Positions 26,335-34,327 of a stretch of 64,000 nt of DNA are shown here, one piece after another (within the stretch, counting starts at the first letter, position 1; every line of letters starts with the position of its first letter). The position numbers were made by a program, and so were the translations under genes. The notes under the pieces were generated by a model. The model was not told where the DNA came from. It made no database searches and worked only from the letters and a program-made list of their open reading frames with translations. The stretch covers positions 1,054,001-1,118,000 of the forward strand of contig CAVRRZ010000005.1 of the NCBI GenBank assembly GCA_963723745.1, read 5' to 3'. Origin of the DNA: CAVRRZ01 sp963723745 (GTDB lineage Bacteria > Actinomycetota > Actinomycetes > Mycobacteriales > Geodermatophilaceae).

Positions 26335-27183
26335 CTAGGCCGTCAGCGACCAGCCATTGAGTCCGAAGGCATCAAAGGGGACCGCCGCGTGCAGTAGCAA
26401 CGTGCCGCTCGCCATAAAGCCCCGAACCCGCCTCAGGGGACCGATGTCGATACCACCGAAGGCGTCGGGGTGGATGTCGACGGAAGCCGCTCCCCCCGTC
26501 GTCCCAGTCATGTTGCAGTCCAGACGCGTACGCCGCAGGTCGCCCGCCGACACAGACTGCCCACGACCCGCCGCGGCGCCTGCGCACTGGACCGGGAAGT
26601 GTGTCCCGGACAAGGGAAAGTCTCGCTTCGGGATGGCGCGAAGATGCCGCAAGGTCGCCGACACGACAGTCCGTCCTCCGTGCTGTACGGAGAATGCGCG
26701 GTCGCGGTCGCGGTCGCGGTCGCGGTCGCCCAGCCCGGGTCGATCAACCTGGATCTCCGCCAGGCGCCTCGGACCGACGACCACCTCCGGCCCGCGGATC
26801 GCTGCTAGGGGGTCGTCGACGAACAGGGGCGCGTGGAAGAAGAGGTCCGCGTCCTGCTCACCGGTCCGCGCTTCCACCGACAGGCCCAGCTCCCGGAACG
26901 GCCAGGAGATGCCCGCACTTCTGGGTGACCGCTCCTGCAGCCACGCTGCATAGATGAGGATGCGGCCGGTGGGCTCCATGCCGGGCGGGAGGAGCGTCCT
27001 CATCCGGTCTGGACATCCGTGTCCCGTGAGCACCAGAAAATCGGCGTCGACCTGACCACGTCCGGCAGGCGAAATCCAGTCGAACTGGTAGCCGGGACGG
27101 GTACCGCCGATCCGCTCTCGCTGGCCGCGTGTGCGGCGTGCGCAAGCGGCGGCGTTCCTGGCAATGGTCGTGTGCTCGGCCAA
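26335..27183 (-). CDS. acetoacetate-decarboxylase-like protein
   Basis: The 282-residue product resembles the acetoacetate decarboxylase (ADC) family. MRTLLPPGMEPTGRILIYAAWLQ, DLFFHAPLFVDDPLAAIRGPEVVVGPRRLAEIQV and a C-terminal beta-rich segment follow the family order. The G-x-E-x-x-x-x-P-K-K-L-A-E-I motif, which holds the Schiff-base lysine, reads GPEVVVGPRRLAEI, so the catalytic Lys is replaced by Arg. A decarboxylase activity is therefore doubtful. The TTG at 27183 was chosen because AAGGAGAGG precedes it. A hexanucleotide repeat near residue 160 encodes alternating Asp-Arg. It is the last gene on the minus strand after the ABC importer and ABM-domain genes, but a palindrome at 27250-27266 suggests its own promoter. 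Confidence 0.6.
   Translation of the reverse strand: MAEHTTIARNAAACARRTRGQRERIGGTRPGYQFDWISPAGRGQVDADFLVLTGHGCPDRMRTLLPPGMEPTGRILIYAAWLQERSPRSAGISWPFRELGLSVEARTGEQDADLFFHAPLFVDDPLAAIRGPEVVVGPRRLAEIQVDRPGLGDRDRDRDRDRAFSVQHGGRTVVSATLRHLRAIPKRDFPLSGTHFPVQCAGAAAGRGQSVSAGDLRRTRLDCNMTGTTGGAASVDIHPDAFGGIDIGPLRRVRGFMASGTLLLHAAVPFDAFGLNGWSLTA
26699..26728. repeat. five tandem copies of CGGTCG
   Basis: A 30-bp hexanucleotide repeat inside the ADC-like gene, encoding an alternating Asp-Arg run on the minus strand. The unit length keeps the frame, so slippage would change protein length by two residues at a time. Confidence 0.85.
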
Positions 27184-27249
27184 TTGGGACCTCTCCTTCG
27201 AACTCCCGTACTGAGTGGGAGAAGTCTCCGGGGATCGGGCCCGCAGTGC

Positions 27250-27266
27250 CGTCGCAGTTTGCGACA
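27250..27266. promoter_or_regulatory. palindrome matching the AcoR-like gene's upstream site
   Basis: The sequence CGTCGCAGTTTGCGACA is a near-perfect match to TGTCGCA-N3-TGCGACA. The same palindrome lies upstream of the AcoR-like regulator gene at 59900-59918. Here it sits 67 bases before the ADC-like start, on the far side of the ABM-domain stop. Confidence 0.55.
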
Positions 27267-27289
27267 CGTCCGACGCGAGGGCGCTCGCG

Positions 27290-27574
27290 CTACAGGTCGC
27301 TGAAGTGCTCCACCTTCGGCGGCACGCTGAAGTGTTGGCCGATCAGCGACCGCCACTGCGGGAACCGGTCGCTGGCCCGGAACTCCTCATGGGACTCGAT
27401 CGAGTCCCACTCCGCAAGCAGCACGAAACGGTTCGGTGTCTCGACACCCCGCGTCATCCGCATTGTCAGGCAGCCCGGCGTCACCGCGACCAGCTGGCGC
27501 GCCGTCTCATAGGCCGCGACGAACTCGGCTTCCGCTCCGGGTACGACCTCGAAGACCGCGACCTCGAGAACCAT
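27290..27574 (-). CDS. antibiotic-biosynthesis-monooxygenase (ABM) domain protein
   Basis: This 94-residue protein has a single ABM fold: LEVAVFEVVPGAEAEFVAAY, LVAVTPGCLTMRMTRGVETPNRFVLLAEWDSIESHEEFRASDRFPQW, then HFSVPPKVEHFSDL. Small ABM proteins act as cofactor-free oxygenases, or as isomerase- or heme-handling relatives; the exact reaction cannot be deduced. It starts 10 bases after the ABC permease stop, so it belongs to the importer operon. That suggests it acts on the imported compound or an early product. Confidence 0.82.
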   Translation of the reverse strand: MVLEVAVFEVVPGAEAEFVAAYETARQLVAVTPGCLTMRMTRGVETPNRFVLLAEWDSIESHEEFRASDRFPQWRSLIGQHFSVPPKVEHFSDL

Positions 27575-27584
27575 GCCGCCGTCC

Positions 27585-28742
27585 TCAGCTCGGGGCGAGA
27601 ACGGTGAACATGATCAGCGCGCCGACACCGAGGGTGCCGTACATGATCGCGAGTCCCCGCAACCGACCCCGCGCAGCGCCTGTGCGGCGCTGGGCCTCGA
27701 GCGACACCGCCACCAGCACGATGAGGCCGTTGATGAGCAGCTGCATGAACGGGTCGACGTTCATGAGGTTAAGGATGTTGCCGGTGAAGGCGATCACGAG
27801 CACACCGATCATGGTGCCGACGATCGAACCCCGCCCTCCAGCGAGCGCGGTCCCGCCCACGACGACCGCTGCGATCGCGCTCAGCTCGTACCCGTTGGCA
27901 GCGTTGGCGTCGGCCGTGGCGGTGAAGCTGGCGAGGAGGACCCCGGCGAGGCCGGCCAGGAAGCCGCTGGCGATGTAGACGACCAGGCGACGACGGGCCA
28001 CCGGCACACCGGATAGGTATGCCGCCTCCTCGGTGCCACCGACGGCGTAGATCTCCCGGCCCCACACGGTGTACCGAAGGGCGACGTGCACCAGAAGGGC
28101 CGCGCCGATGAAGAGCACTGCGGGAAGGGGGAAGATCCACAGCTCGCTGGTGCTAATGGCATTCAGCTCCGGCATGGAGACGATCAGGGGCGTGCCGCCC
28201 GAGATGTAGAACGCTGCCCCGCGAGCGATGGTCATCGTTGCGAGCGTGACGATGAACGGTTGCAGGAAGCCGCGACTTACTCCCAGCCCGTTGACCAGGC
28301 CGAAGAAGCAACCGGTGAGGACGGCGGCGAGGACGAAGACGCCGAGCCCGTAACCGCCGAAGAGTGCACCGACGACTGCGGAGACGGCCGCCACGGCGCC
28401 CACCGACAGATCGATGCCGCCACCGCCGCTGAGGATCACCAGCGTCTGGCCCACGGCCAGCAGCCCGACCACAGAAGTGATCTTCAGAACGGTCTCGAAG
28501 TTCTGCGCCGTCAGGAAGGATGGCGACAGCACGCTTCCCAGCAGGAGCACCACCAGGAGGGCCGGTAGCATGCTGGCCTCGCGGGGCAGGCGGAACCTGC
28601 TCTTCCATCCGCCGCCCGGCTTCGTGGCGGCGTCTTCTACCGCACGATCTCCCTCACTCGAACCCGCGCCTCCATCCCCATCCACAAGAACGGTCGTGGG
28701 ACCGGTCTCGCGCCGAGAAGAGGTCCCGCTTCGCTGGTTCAT
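27585..28742 (-). CDS. ribose-type ABC transporter permease
   Basis: The 385-residue membrane protein is an RbsC-type permease of a sugar-family (CUT2) importer. After a hydrophilic N-terminus of about 50 residues come 8-10 hydrophobic segments, starting ASMLPALLVVLLLGSVLSP. The family loop follows as GGIDLSVGAVAAVSAVVGALFG. The hallmark AAYLSGVPVARRRLVVYIASGFLAGLAGVLLASF sits before the last third, then NGYELSAIAAVVVGGTALAGGRGSIVGTMIGV. Its ATG overlaps the ATPase stop (ATGA). Together with the ATPase and the binding protein it forms a complete importer. Confidence 0.94.
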   Translation of the reverse strand: MNQRSGTSSRRETGPTTVLVDGDGGAGSSEGDRAVEDAATKPGGGWKSRFRLPREASMLPALLVVLLLGSVLSPSFLTAQNFETVLKITSVVGLLAVGQTLVILSGGGGIDLSVGAVAAVSAVVGALFGGYGLGVFVLAAVLTGCFFGLVNGLGVSRGFLQPFIVTLATMTIARGAAFYISGGTPLIVSMPELNAISTSELWIFPLPAVLFIGAALLVHVALRYTVWGREIYAVGGTEEAAYLSGVPVARRRLVVYIASGFLAGLAGVLLASFTATADANAANGYELSAIAAVVVGGTALAGGRGSIVGTMIGVLVIAFTGNILNLMNVDPFMQLLINGLIVLVAVSLEAQRRTGAARGRLRGLAIMYGTLGVGALIMFTVLAPS

Positions 28743-30310
28743 GTGAGTGACCCTTCGATCTGCGCCCCGTGCGGGGCTTTGTCTGATGTATCCGAGTCCG
28801 CGACACCGTCCAACATCGCGAGCTGGAGGATGTTGTGCTCTGTCGCCTGTTCACCCGTCAACGTCCCGGCGACAGCGCCGCTCCTGAGCACGATCACTCG
28901 GTCGGCGAGCCCGAGGACTTCCAACATCTCGGAGGAGACCACGAGCACGGCGCAGCCCTGGTCGGCGAGGGAACCGAGGAGTGCATAGATCTCGTGCTTG
29001 ACCGCCGCGTCGATGCCGCGCGTCGGCTCGTCGAGCAGGAGGATCCGCGTCCCCCCGATCAGCGACTTGCCGATCACGACCTTCTGCTGGTTGCCTCCAC
29101 TGAGGCTTCCCGCTGCAGCTCCGTACCTACTGGCCTGCAGACCAACCTTCGCCGCCATGGCGGTCACGTCGTCACGGCGTGAGCGGTCGAGGACAAACGG
29201 CCCTTTCGCCCACTTCCGCAGGCTGGGCAGGGAGATGTTGTCGGCCACCGACATCATCTCGACAAGCCCCTGCGCCTTACGCTCCTCGGGGACGAGCATC
29301 ATTCCGACGCGCTGCGCGTCGCGGGGGCTCCTGATGCGGGTCTCCTCGCCGTCGACGAAGAGCTTCATGAAGTCGGCTTGGTCGACACCGACCAGGCACC
29401 GGAGCACCTCAGTACGGCCCGAGCCCATCAGTCCGGTGAGGGCCAGAATCTCGCCCGCGTGCAGGGAGAAACTGATGTCGTGCAGGACGCCATCACGATG
29501 CAGACCCTCTACCCGGAGGACCTCTTTATCGCCGGCGGAGCGCTTGCGGTCGGCGCTGAAGAACCGTTCCACCGACCGGCCGACCATCAGCTCGATCAGC
29601 CGGTTGTCGTCGGGGACGCCCTCGCCGATCCGGCTCTCGATCAGCTGACCGTCACGGAGCACGGTCATGTCTTCGGCGAGCCGCCGTAGCTCGTCCATGC
29701 GGTGGCTGACGTACAGGATCCCGATTCCCTCGGCTTTGAGGTCGTCGAGCACAGTGAAGAGGTGGTCCGCCTCCTGGTCGCTCAGCGCGGCCGTCGGTTC
29801 GTCGAGGACGAGAATCCGGGCCTCGCGCGACAGGCCGCGGGCGATCATGGTGAGCTGCTGGACGGCGGGGCTCATGGCGCCCAGTGGCGCACGGCAGTCG
29901 ACGTCGACGCCGAGTCGGGCGAGCACCTCCTGGCTGCGCTTGACGATCGCGCGGGAGTCGACGAATCCGCCGTGCGCGTCGAACTCTCCCAGCGCGATGT
30001 TCTCCGCCACGGACATGCCTGGCACGAAGATGAGCTCCTGCGGCACAACGCTGATGCCGAGCTTCAGCCCCTCGGCCGGGTTACGCAGCCTCTTCTCCTC
30101 ACCTGCGACCGTCAGAGTGCCCTCATCGGGCAGGATGAGTCCCCCGATCACCTTGATCAAGGTGGACTTGCCGGCCCCGTTCTCACCGACCAGCGCGTGA
30201 CAGCGACCCGCGTAAAGGTCAAGGTCGACGCCGTTCAGCGCGTGGACGTTCGCATACCGCTTGGACACATTCCGCAGCGAGAGGACTGGCTGCTCAGCAG
30301 GTGGCACCAC
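28739..30310 (-). CDS. ribose-type ABC transporter ATPase (two nucleotide-binding domains)
   Basis: This 523-residue protein has the double-ATPase plan of RbsA/MglA. The N-terminal domain has Walker A GENGAGKST at residues 42-50, a signature region with AVQQLTMIARGL, and Walker B ILVLDEPTAALS. The C-terminal domain has a degenerate Walker A (GLMGSGRTEVLR), the signature LSGGNQQKV and Walker B ILLLDEPTRGID. This degeneracy is normal for the family. The GTG at 30310 was chosen because GAGGGAG lies a short distance upstream and the N-terminus then matches the family. It energises the adjoining permease, whose start it overlaps. Confidence 0.94.
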   Translation of the reverse strand: MVPPAEQPVLSLRNVSKRYANVHALNGVDLDLYAGRCHALVGENGAGKSTLIKVIGGLILPDEGTLTVAGEEKRLRNPAEGLKLGISVVPQELIFVPGMSVAENIALGEFDAHGGFVDSRAIVKRSQEVLARLGVDVDCRAPLGAMSPAVQQLTMIARGLSREARILVLDEPTAALSDQEADHLFTVLDDLKAEGIGILYVSHRMDELRRLAEDMTVLRDGQLIESRIGEGVPDDNRLIELMVGRSVERFFSADRKRSAGDKEVLRVEGLHRDGVLHDISFSLHAGEILALTGLMGSGRTEVLRCLVGVDQADFMKLFVDGEETRIRSPRDAQRVGMMLVPEERKAQGLVEMMSVADNISLPSLRKWAKGPFVLDRSRRDDVTAMAAKVGLQASRYGAAAGSLSGGNQQKVVIGKSLIGGTRILLLDEPTRGIDAAVKHEIYALLGSLADQGCAVLVVSSEMLEVLGLADRVIVLRSGAVAGTLTGEQATEHNILQLAMLDGVADSDTSDKAPHGAQIEGSLT

Positions 30311-30417
30311 GCGGACGCTCCCTCGAGGGAATCGATGACGGATGAGCGGCGCCGGGCTGCCGGCCCCAGGGCCCCCGTGCCCACCCATGGACGGGCGGGC
30401 ACGGGGCTCGTGCTGAC

Positions 30418-31590
30418 CTACTGCGGGTCCTGGCTCCCGGCGCCCCAGGCACCTTCGAGCCAGTCCTGGGCGTTGTCCTGCGTGATCAGGTCGGTCACGC
30501 CCAGGAGGATGTCCCGGGCCGGCGTCTCACCGTTGATCGCCTGGATCGCCAGGCGGAGAGCGACGTCGGCATGCACGGGGGCGTTCGGCATGACGGCCGC
30601 GAACCGCCCGTCGATGACCGCGTTGATCTCGGGCTCACTACCGTCGATCGTGAAGATGGGGATGTCCTCGCGGCCGAGCTGCTCCATGGCCCGCTGCACA
30701 CCGAAGGCCGTCGTGCCCGAGTGGACATACCATGCGTCGATGTCCTGGCCCTGCGGCGAACCCAGGAACTGCAGAGCGACCTGGTAACCCTGGGCTGCAC
30801 TGAAGTCCGTGTGCGGCGTGGTGTTGACCGTGATGTCGGGGTACTTGGCCGCGAGGGCCTCCTCGAAGCCGTCGCGGCGGATGATGGTCGCCGAAGCGCC
30901 GACGTCCCCACCGGTCTCGGCGATCACTCCCTTGCCATCGAGCAGTTCGCCGGCGAAGTCGGCCAGCGCCTCGGTCTGGGCCTTGCCGTCCAGGTAGATC
31001 CAGTGGTCGTACTCGCGGGTGGCGACGCTGCGCTCCATGCCCACCACGAGGAACCCGTCCGCGTTGAGCTTCTCGATCGTCGGCGTGAGCGGTGCGGTCG
31101 AGTGCGGCCAGACCAGGATCGCGTCGGGCTTCTGCGCCGCGCAGGTCTCCAGGTCCTGGATCTGCTTCAGCGGGTCGTTGTCGGTGTTGTAGTACAGGAT
31201 CTCGATGTTCGGATGGCGGGCCGCCTCGGCCGCCAGGCTGGCCCGCATCGCCTCGGCGAAGGGGTGCCGGATGAGCGCCTGCGAGAAGCAGATCTTGTAT
31301 GTCTTGTTGGCGTCCCCGATAGGTCCGTCGTCCACGGGCAGGCTGTTGAAGTAGGGCAGCAGGATCGGTTCACCCGTGTCGGGGTTGGTCACCAGCTCCG
31401 GCTCCGGCTCGACGCGCTCGGCGCCGTCGGGCGCGTAGAGCCACTGGTTGACGTCGTCGCCGGACGCCCCGGAGTCACCGCCCGACCCGGAATTCGCGGT
31501 GGAGCAGCCGGCGGCGAGCAGGGCGCTGATGCCCAGGATCGCGACGCGCCCGGTGATCGAGCGAGACCGCGGCTTACGTGGTGCCGTCAT
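30418..31590 (-). CDS. ABC transporter substrate-binding lipoprotein
   Basis: The 390-residue protein is a periplasmic-binding-protein type 1 (ribose-like) receptor. It has a lipoprotein signal: basic MTAPRKPRSR, a hydrophobic stretch and the lipobox LLAAGC near residue 29, so it is anchored outside the membrane. The binding domain shows KICFSQALIRHPFAEAMRASLAAEAARHPNIEILYYNTDNDPLKQIQDLETCAAQKPDAILVWP and the hinge-region segment VPFTIDGSEPEINAVIDGR-like (here IPIFTIDGSEPEINAV). The ligand is unknown. It is the first gene of the importer operon, with GAGAGGAA before the ATG, and a palindromic operator lies 50 bases upstream. Confidence 0.93.
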   Translation of the reverse strand: MTAPRKPRSRSITGRVAILGISALLAAGCSTANSGSGGDSGASGDDVNQWLYAPDGAERVEPEPELVTNPDTGEPILLPYFNSLPVDDGPIGDANKTYKICFSQALIRHPFAEAMRASLAAEAARHPNIEILYYNTDNDPLKQIQDLETCAAQKPDAILVWPHSTAPLTPTIEKLNADGFLVVGMERSVATREYDHWIYLDGKAQTEALADFAGELLDGKGVIAETGGDVGASATIIRRDGFEEALAAKYPDITVNTTPHTDFSAAQGYQVALQFLGSPQGQDIDAWYVHSGTTAFGVQRAMEQLGREDIPIFTIDGSEPEINAVIDGRFAAVMPNAPVHADVALRLAIQAINGETPARDILLGVTDLITQDNAQDWLEGAWGAGSQDPQ

Positions 31591-31640
31591 CTTGGGTTCC
31601 TCTCGGTCTACATCCGGTGGCGTCGGGACGAACTCAGCTA

Positions 31641-31655
31641 TTCCGGTATGCGGAA
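31641..31655. promoter_or_regulatory. IclR-type operator before the ABC importer
   Basis: TTCCGGTATGCGGAA is a perfect TTCCG-N5-CGGAA palindrome, 50 bases upstream of the binding-protein gene. The same pattern recurs at four other promoters in the catabolic region. Confidence 0.7.
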
Positions 31656-31741
31656 GGAAGTATCTGTCCTGCGAAAAGATAGTGGCACTGTCGGGCTAGG
31701 TCAACGGTCTATTTCGGCGCCGTTACGAGACCGCTAAAGAG

Positions 31742-32873
31742 CTAAACGGCCCAGGGAGACCGGTCGGGGATCACGGCCTCCGTGGCCGACGAGATCCGGC
31801 GCTCGGCAGTGCGCACGAAGGCAGGGACGAGCTCGAGGCCCCACCCCGGCTCGGACGGCACGGCGATCTCGCCCCCGACGACGCGGAGCATCGGCTCGTA
31901 AATCTCGTCAGTCCACGTCGTGGGCTCGATGCCCCACTCCTGGTACTGCGAGCAGGCAGGCATGGCCGCCGCCAGGTGGAGCGTGAAGAGCTGCAGCATC
32001 GAGTGGTTGGAGCAGTGGGGCGTGCAGGGGATGCCGGCGATCTCGGCGAGCTGGGCCACCCTACGGGCCCGGGAGATCCCACCGATATAGCCGACGTCCG
32101 GCTGCACGACGTCGACCGCCCGCATCGCCAGCATGCGATGGAACTGGGGCAGGGAGTTGTCCTGCTCACCTCCCGACACAGGGATGTCGAGCGCCGCGGC
32201 CACCGCGGCGGTGTTCTCGATCTCGGGGAAGGGACAGGGCTCCTCGTAGTGGAAGTAGCCGTTGTCCTCCAGCAGCCGGCCGACACGGATCGCCCGGCTG
32301 ACCGAGAAGCCGCCGTTGGCGTCGGCGCTGAGATCGAAGTCGTCCCCCATCGCCGTCCGCATGTAGGGAATGAGCTCCTCGGTTCGCCCCGGCCACGCGT
32401 CGACGTCCCGGCCCATCTCCTCCCCCACGCGCACTTTGCCGCAGCGAAAGCCGTTCTCCTCGACCAGTCGCTGCATGCGCTCGGCCTCCTGCTGCGGCGT
32501 CACCGCGCGGCTCATGCTGGAGGCGTACATCGGCACCGAGTCGCGCACCCGGCCGCCGAGCAGCTTGTGCACCGGCTGGCCCGTCACCTTCCCCAGCACG
32601 TCCCACAGGGCGGTGTCGACCCCGCACATGGCGCGCAGCATGAAGGTGCCCGGGTACTTGTACTGGTATCTCAGGCAGCGGTCGACGAGTGCCTCGAGGT
32701 CCCAGGGATCCTGCCCCAGGAAAAAGGGCGCCACCATCGTGTGCAGGACCTGCACGGTCACGTCGACGTCGAACGGGCGCCGTCTGGCCTACCCCCTCGA
32801 CACCGTCGTCCGTGCGGACCCTGACGACGGCGACCTTTCCCCTGACTAAGGTCTCGATGCTCTCGATCTTCAC
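31742..32873 (-). pseudogene. enolase-superfamily (mandelate racemase type) enzyme with a frameshift
   Basis: Members abstract a proton alpha to a carboxylate and act as sugar-acid dehydratases, racemases or cycloisomerases. The N-terminus (VKIESIETLVRGKVAVVRVRTDDGVEGVGQTAP) starts at a GTG at 32873. Its frame is left at the CCC run complementary to 32775-32777: removing one C joins it to DVTVQVLHTMVAPFFLGQDPWDLEALVDRCLRYQ of the main frame. The rest is intact, with D in SADANGG, EEPCPFPE, GGEQ, VVQPDVGYIGG and PHCSNHS. The motifs suit a metal-binding barrel with a catalytic His. Without the shift the protein would have about 376 residues. The GTG overlaps the aldehyde dehydrogenase stop. A sequencing error or a real mutation is possible; internal starts in the main frame would give a truncated protein of 339 residues. 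Confidence 0.82.
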
Positions 32874-34279
32874 TGCGATTCCTGCAGGATGTTGCGCATC
32901 GCGATCGTCTTGACCTGCGTGAACTCCTGGGCCATGGCGGTGAGGCCCTCGCGTCCGATGCCGCTCATCTTGTAGCCGCCGAACGCGATCGCGGCGGGCT
33001 TGTACAGGCCCGATCCGTTGATCGCGACCAAGCCGGCCTCGAGCTCGCGCGCCATGCGCAGCGCCCGGCCCGTGTCGCGGCTGAACACCGACGCGTGCAG
33101 GCCATACACCGACGCGTTGGCGATGTCCGCCGCGGCCTGGTCGTCGGTGAAGCGGATGACCGGCCACACCGGGGCGAAGATCTCGTCGTCCCGGGCGACG
33201 TCGGCGTCGGCGGACACGTCTACGAGCACCTGCGGCGCCAGCACCGCCCCCTCGTTCCGCCCGGTGCCCAGCGCCAGCCGGCCTCCCTGCTGGATGACCC
33301 GGTCGACCTGTCCCGCCGCCTGGGCGGCGGCGCCGTCGTGGATGAGCGGGCCAATGTCGGTGCCCTCATCGAGCTGGTCGCCGATCACGAGCTTGCTCAG
33401 CTCTGCCACGAGCCGGCCCTCGAACTCGTCGGCCACGTCGCTGTGGACGAGGAACCGCTTGGCCGCCGTGCAGCACTGACCGTTCTCGAGGGTGCGGCCG
33501 GAGACAGCGTGTGACACCGCGAGTTCCAGGTCGGCGTCGGGCAGCACGATGAGCGGGTCGTTGCCGCCGAGCTCGAGCTTGGTGCGGGCGAGGTGCTTGG
33601 CCGCGCTGGCGGCGACGTTGACCCCGACCGCCGTGCTGCCGGTGAACGACACCAGCTGCACAAGTGGGCTACCGACCAGCTGCTCCCCCACCCGGCGGCC
33701 TTCGCCGGTCGCTACCTGCAGGACGTCCTCGGGGACCCCGGCCTCGTGCAGGAGCTCGACCATGCGCTTGGTCGACAGCGGTGTGTACTGGCTGGGCTTG
33801 ATGATGACGACGTTCCCGGTTGCCAGCGCAGGAGCGGTCTTGTGCGAGAACAGGGCAACGGGGAAGTTGAAGGGCGTCACCAGCACGGCGACCCCGTGCG
33901 GCTCGTGGGTCGTCACGATCAGGTCGTTCTGGAAACCGGCCTGCACCTCGCCCGGGATGTTCTGCCCATAGATGCGCAGCGCCTCGGTGGCGTAGGCGTC
34001 GAAGAGGCGGCCGGCATTGCGGATCTCGTCGCGCGCGGCGCTGATCCGCTTGCCGTTCTCCGCCGACAGCAGCCGCGCCAGCTCCTCGACGTGCGGCTCG
34101 AGCTGCCGCGAGAAACGGCGCAGGATGTCGACCCGTTCGTAGGTCGGGGTGCGGGCCCAGCCGCGCGAGGCCGCCGCCGCCCGGAGGAGCACGCTCTCGA
34201 CCGCCTCCTCGCTCATATTCTCGGTCGTCCCGACGAGGTCGCCGGAGTACGGATTCGTCACGCGGATGTCAGTGGGCAC
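32870..34279 (-). CDS. NAD(P)-dependent aldehyde dehydrogenase
   Basis: The 469-residue protein belongs to the aldehyde dehydrogenase superfamily. The catalytic segments are complete: PFNFPVALFSHK for the cofactor fold, SFTGSTAVG, the general base in LELGGNDPLIVLPDAD, and the nucleophilic cysteine in NGQCCTAAKR. The C-terminal part carries EIFAPVWPVIRF and NGSGLYKPAAIAFGGYKMSGIGREG. Sequence features are close to lactaldehyde or glycolaldehyde-type dehydrogenases, but the substrate is not certain. It ends over the start of the enolase-superfamily gene and follows the second aldehyde dehydrogenase after 48 bases, so both are parts of a seven-gene operon starting at the FMO gene. Confidence 0.93.
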   Translation of the reverse strand: MPTDIRVTNPYSGDLVGTTENMSEEAVESVLLRAAAASRGWARTPTYERVDILRRFSRQLEPHVEELARLLSAENGKRISAARDEIRNAGRLFDAYATEALRIYGQNIPGEVQAGFQNDLIVTTHEPHGVAVLVTPFNFPVALFSHKTAPALATGNVVIIKPSQYTPLSTKRMVELLHEAGVPEDVLQVATGEGRRVGEQLVGSPLVQLVSFTGSTAVGVNVAASAAKHLARTKLELGGNDPLIVLPDADLELAVSHAVSGRTLENGQCCTAAKRFLVHSDVADEFEGRLVAELSKLVIGDQLDEGTDIGPLIHDGAAAQAAGQVDRVIQQGGRLALGTGRNEGAVLAPQVLVDVSADADVARDDEIFAPVWPVIRFTDDQAAADIANASVYGLHASVFSRDTGRALRMARELEAGLVAINGSGLYKPAAIAFGGYKMSGIGREGLTAMAQEFTQVKTIAMRNILQESQ

Positions 34280-34327
34280 GGGTGATCGCCAATCGAAGAG
34301 GTCGGATGTCGGAAGGGAGAGAGATGG

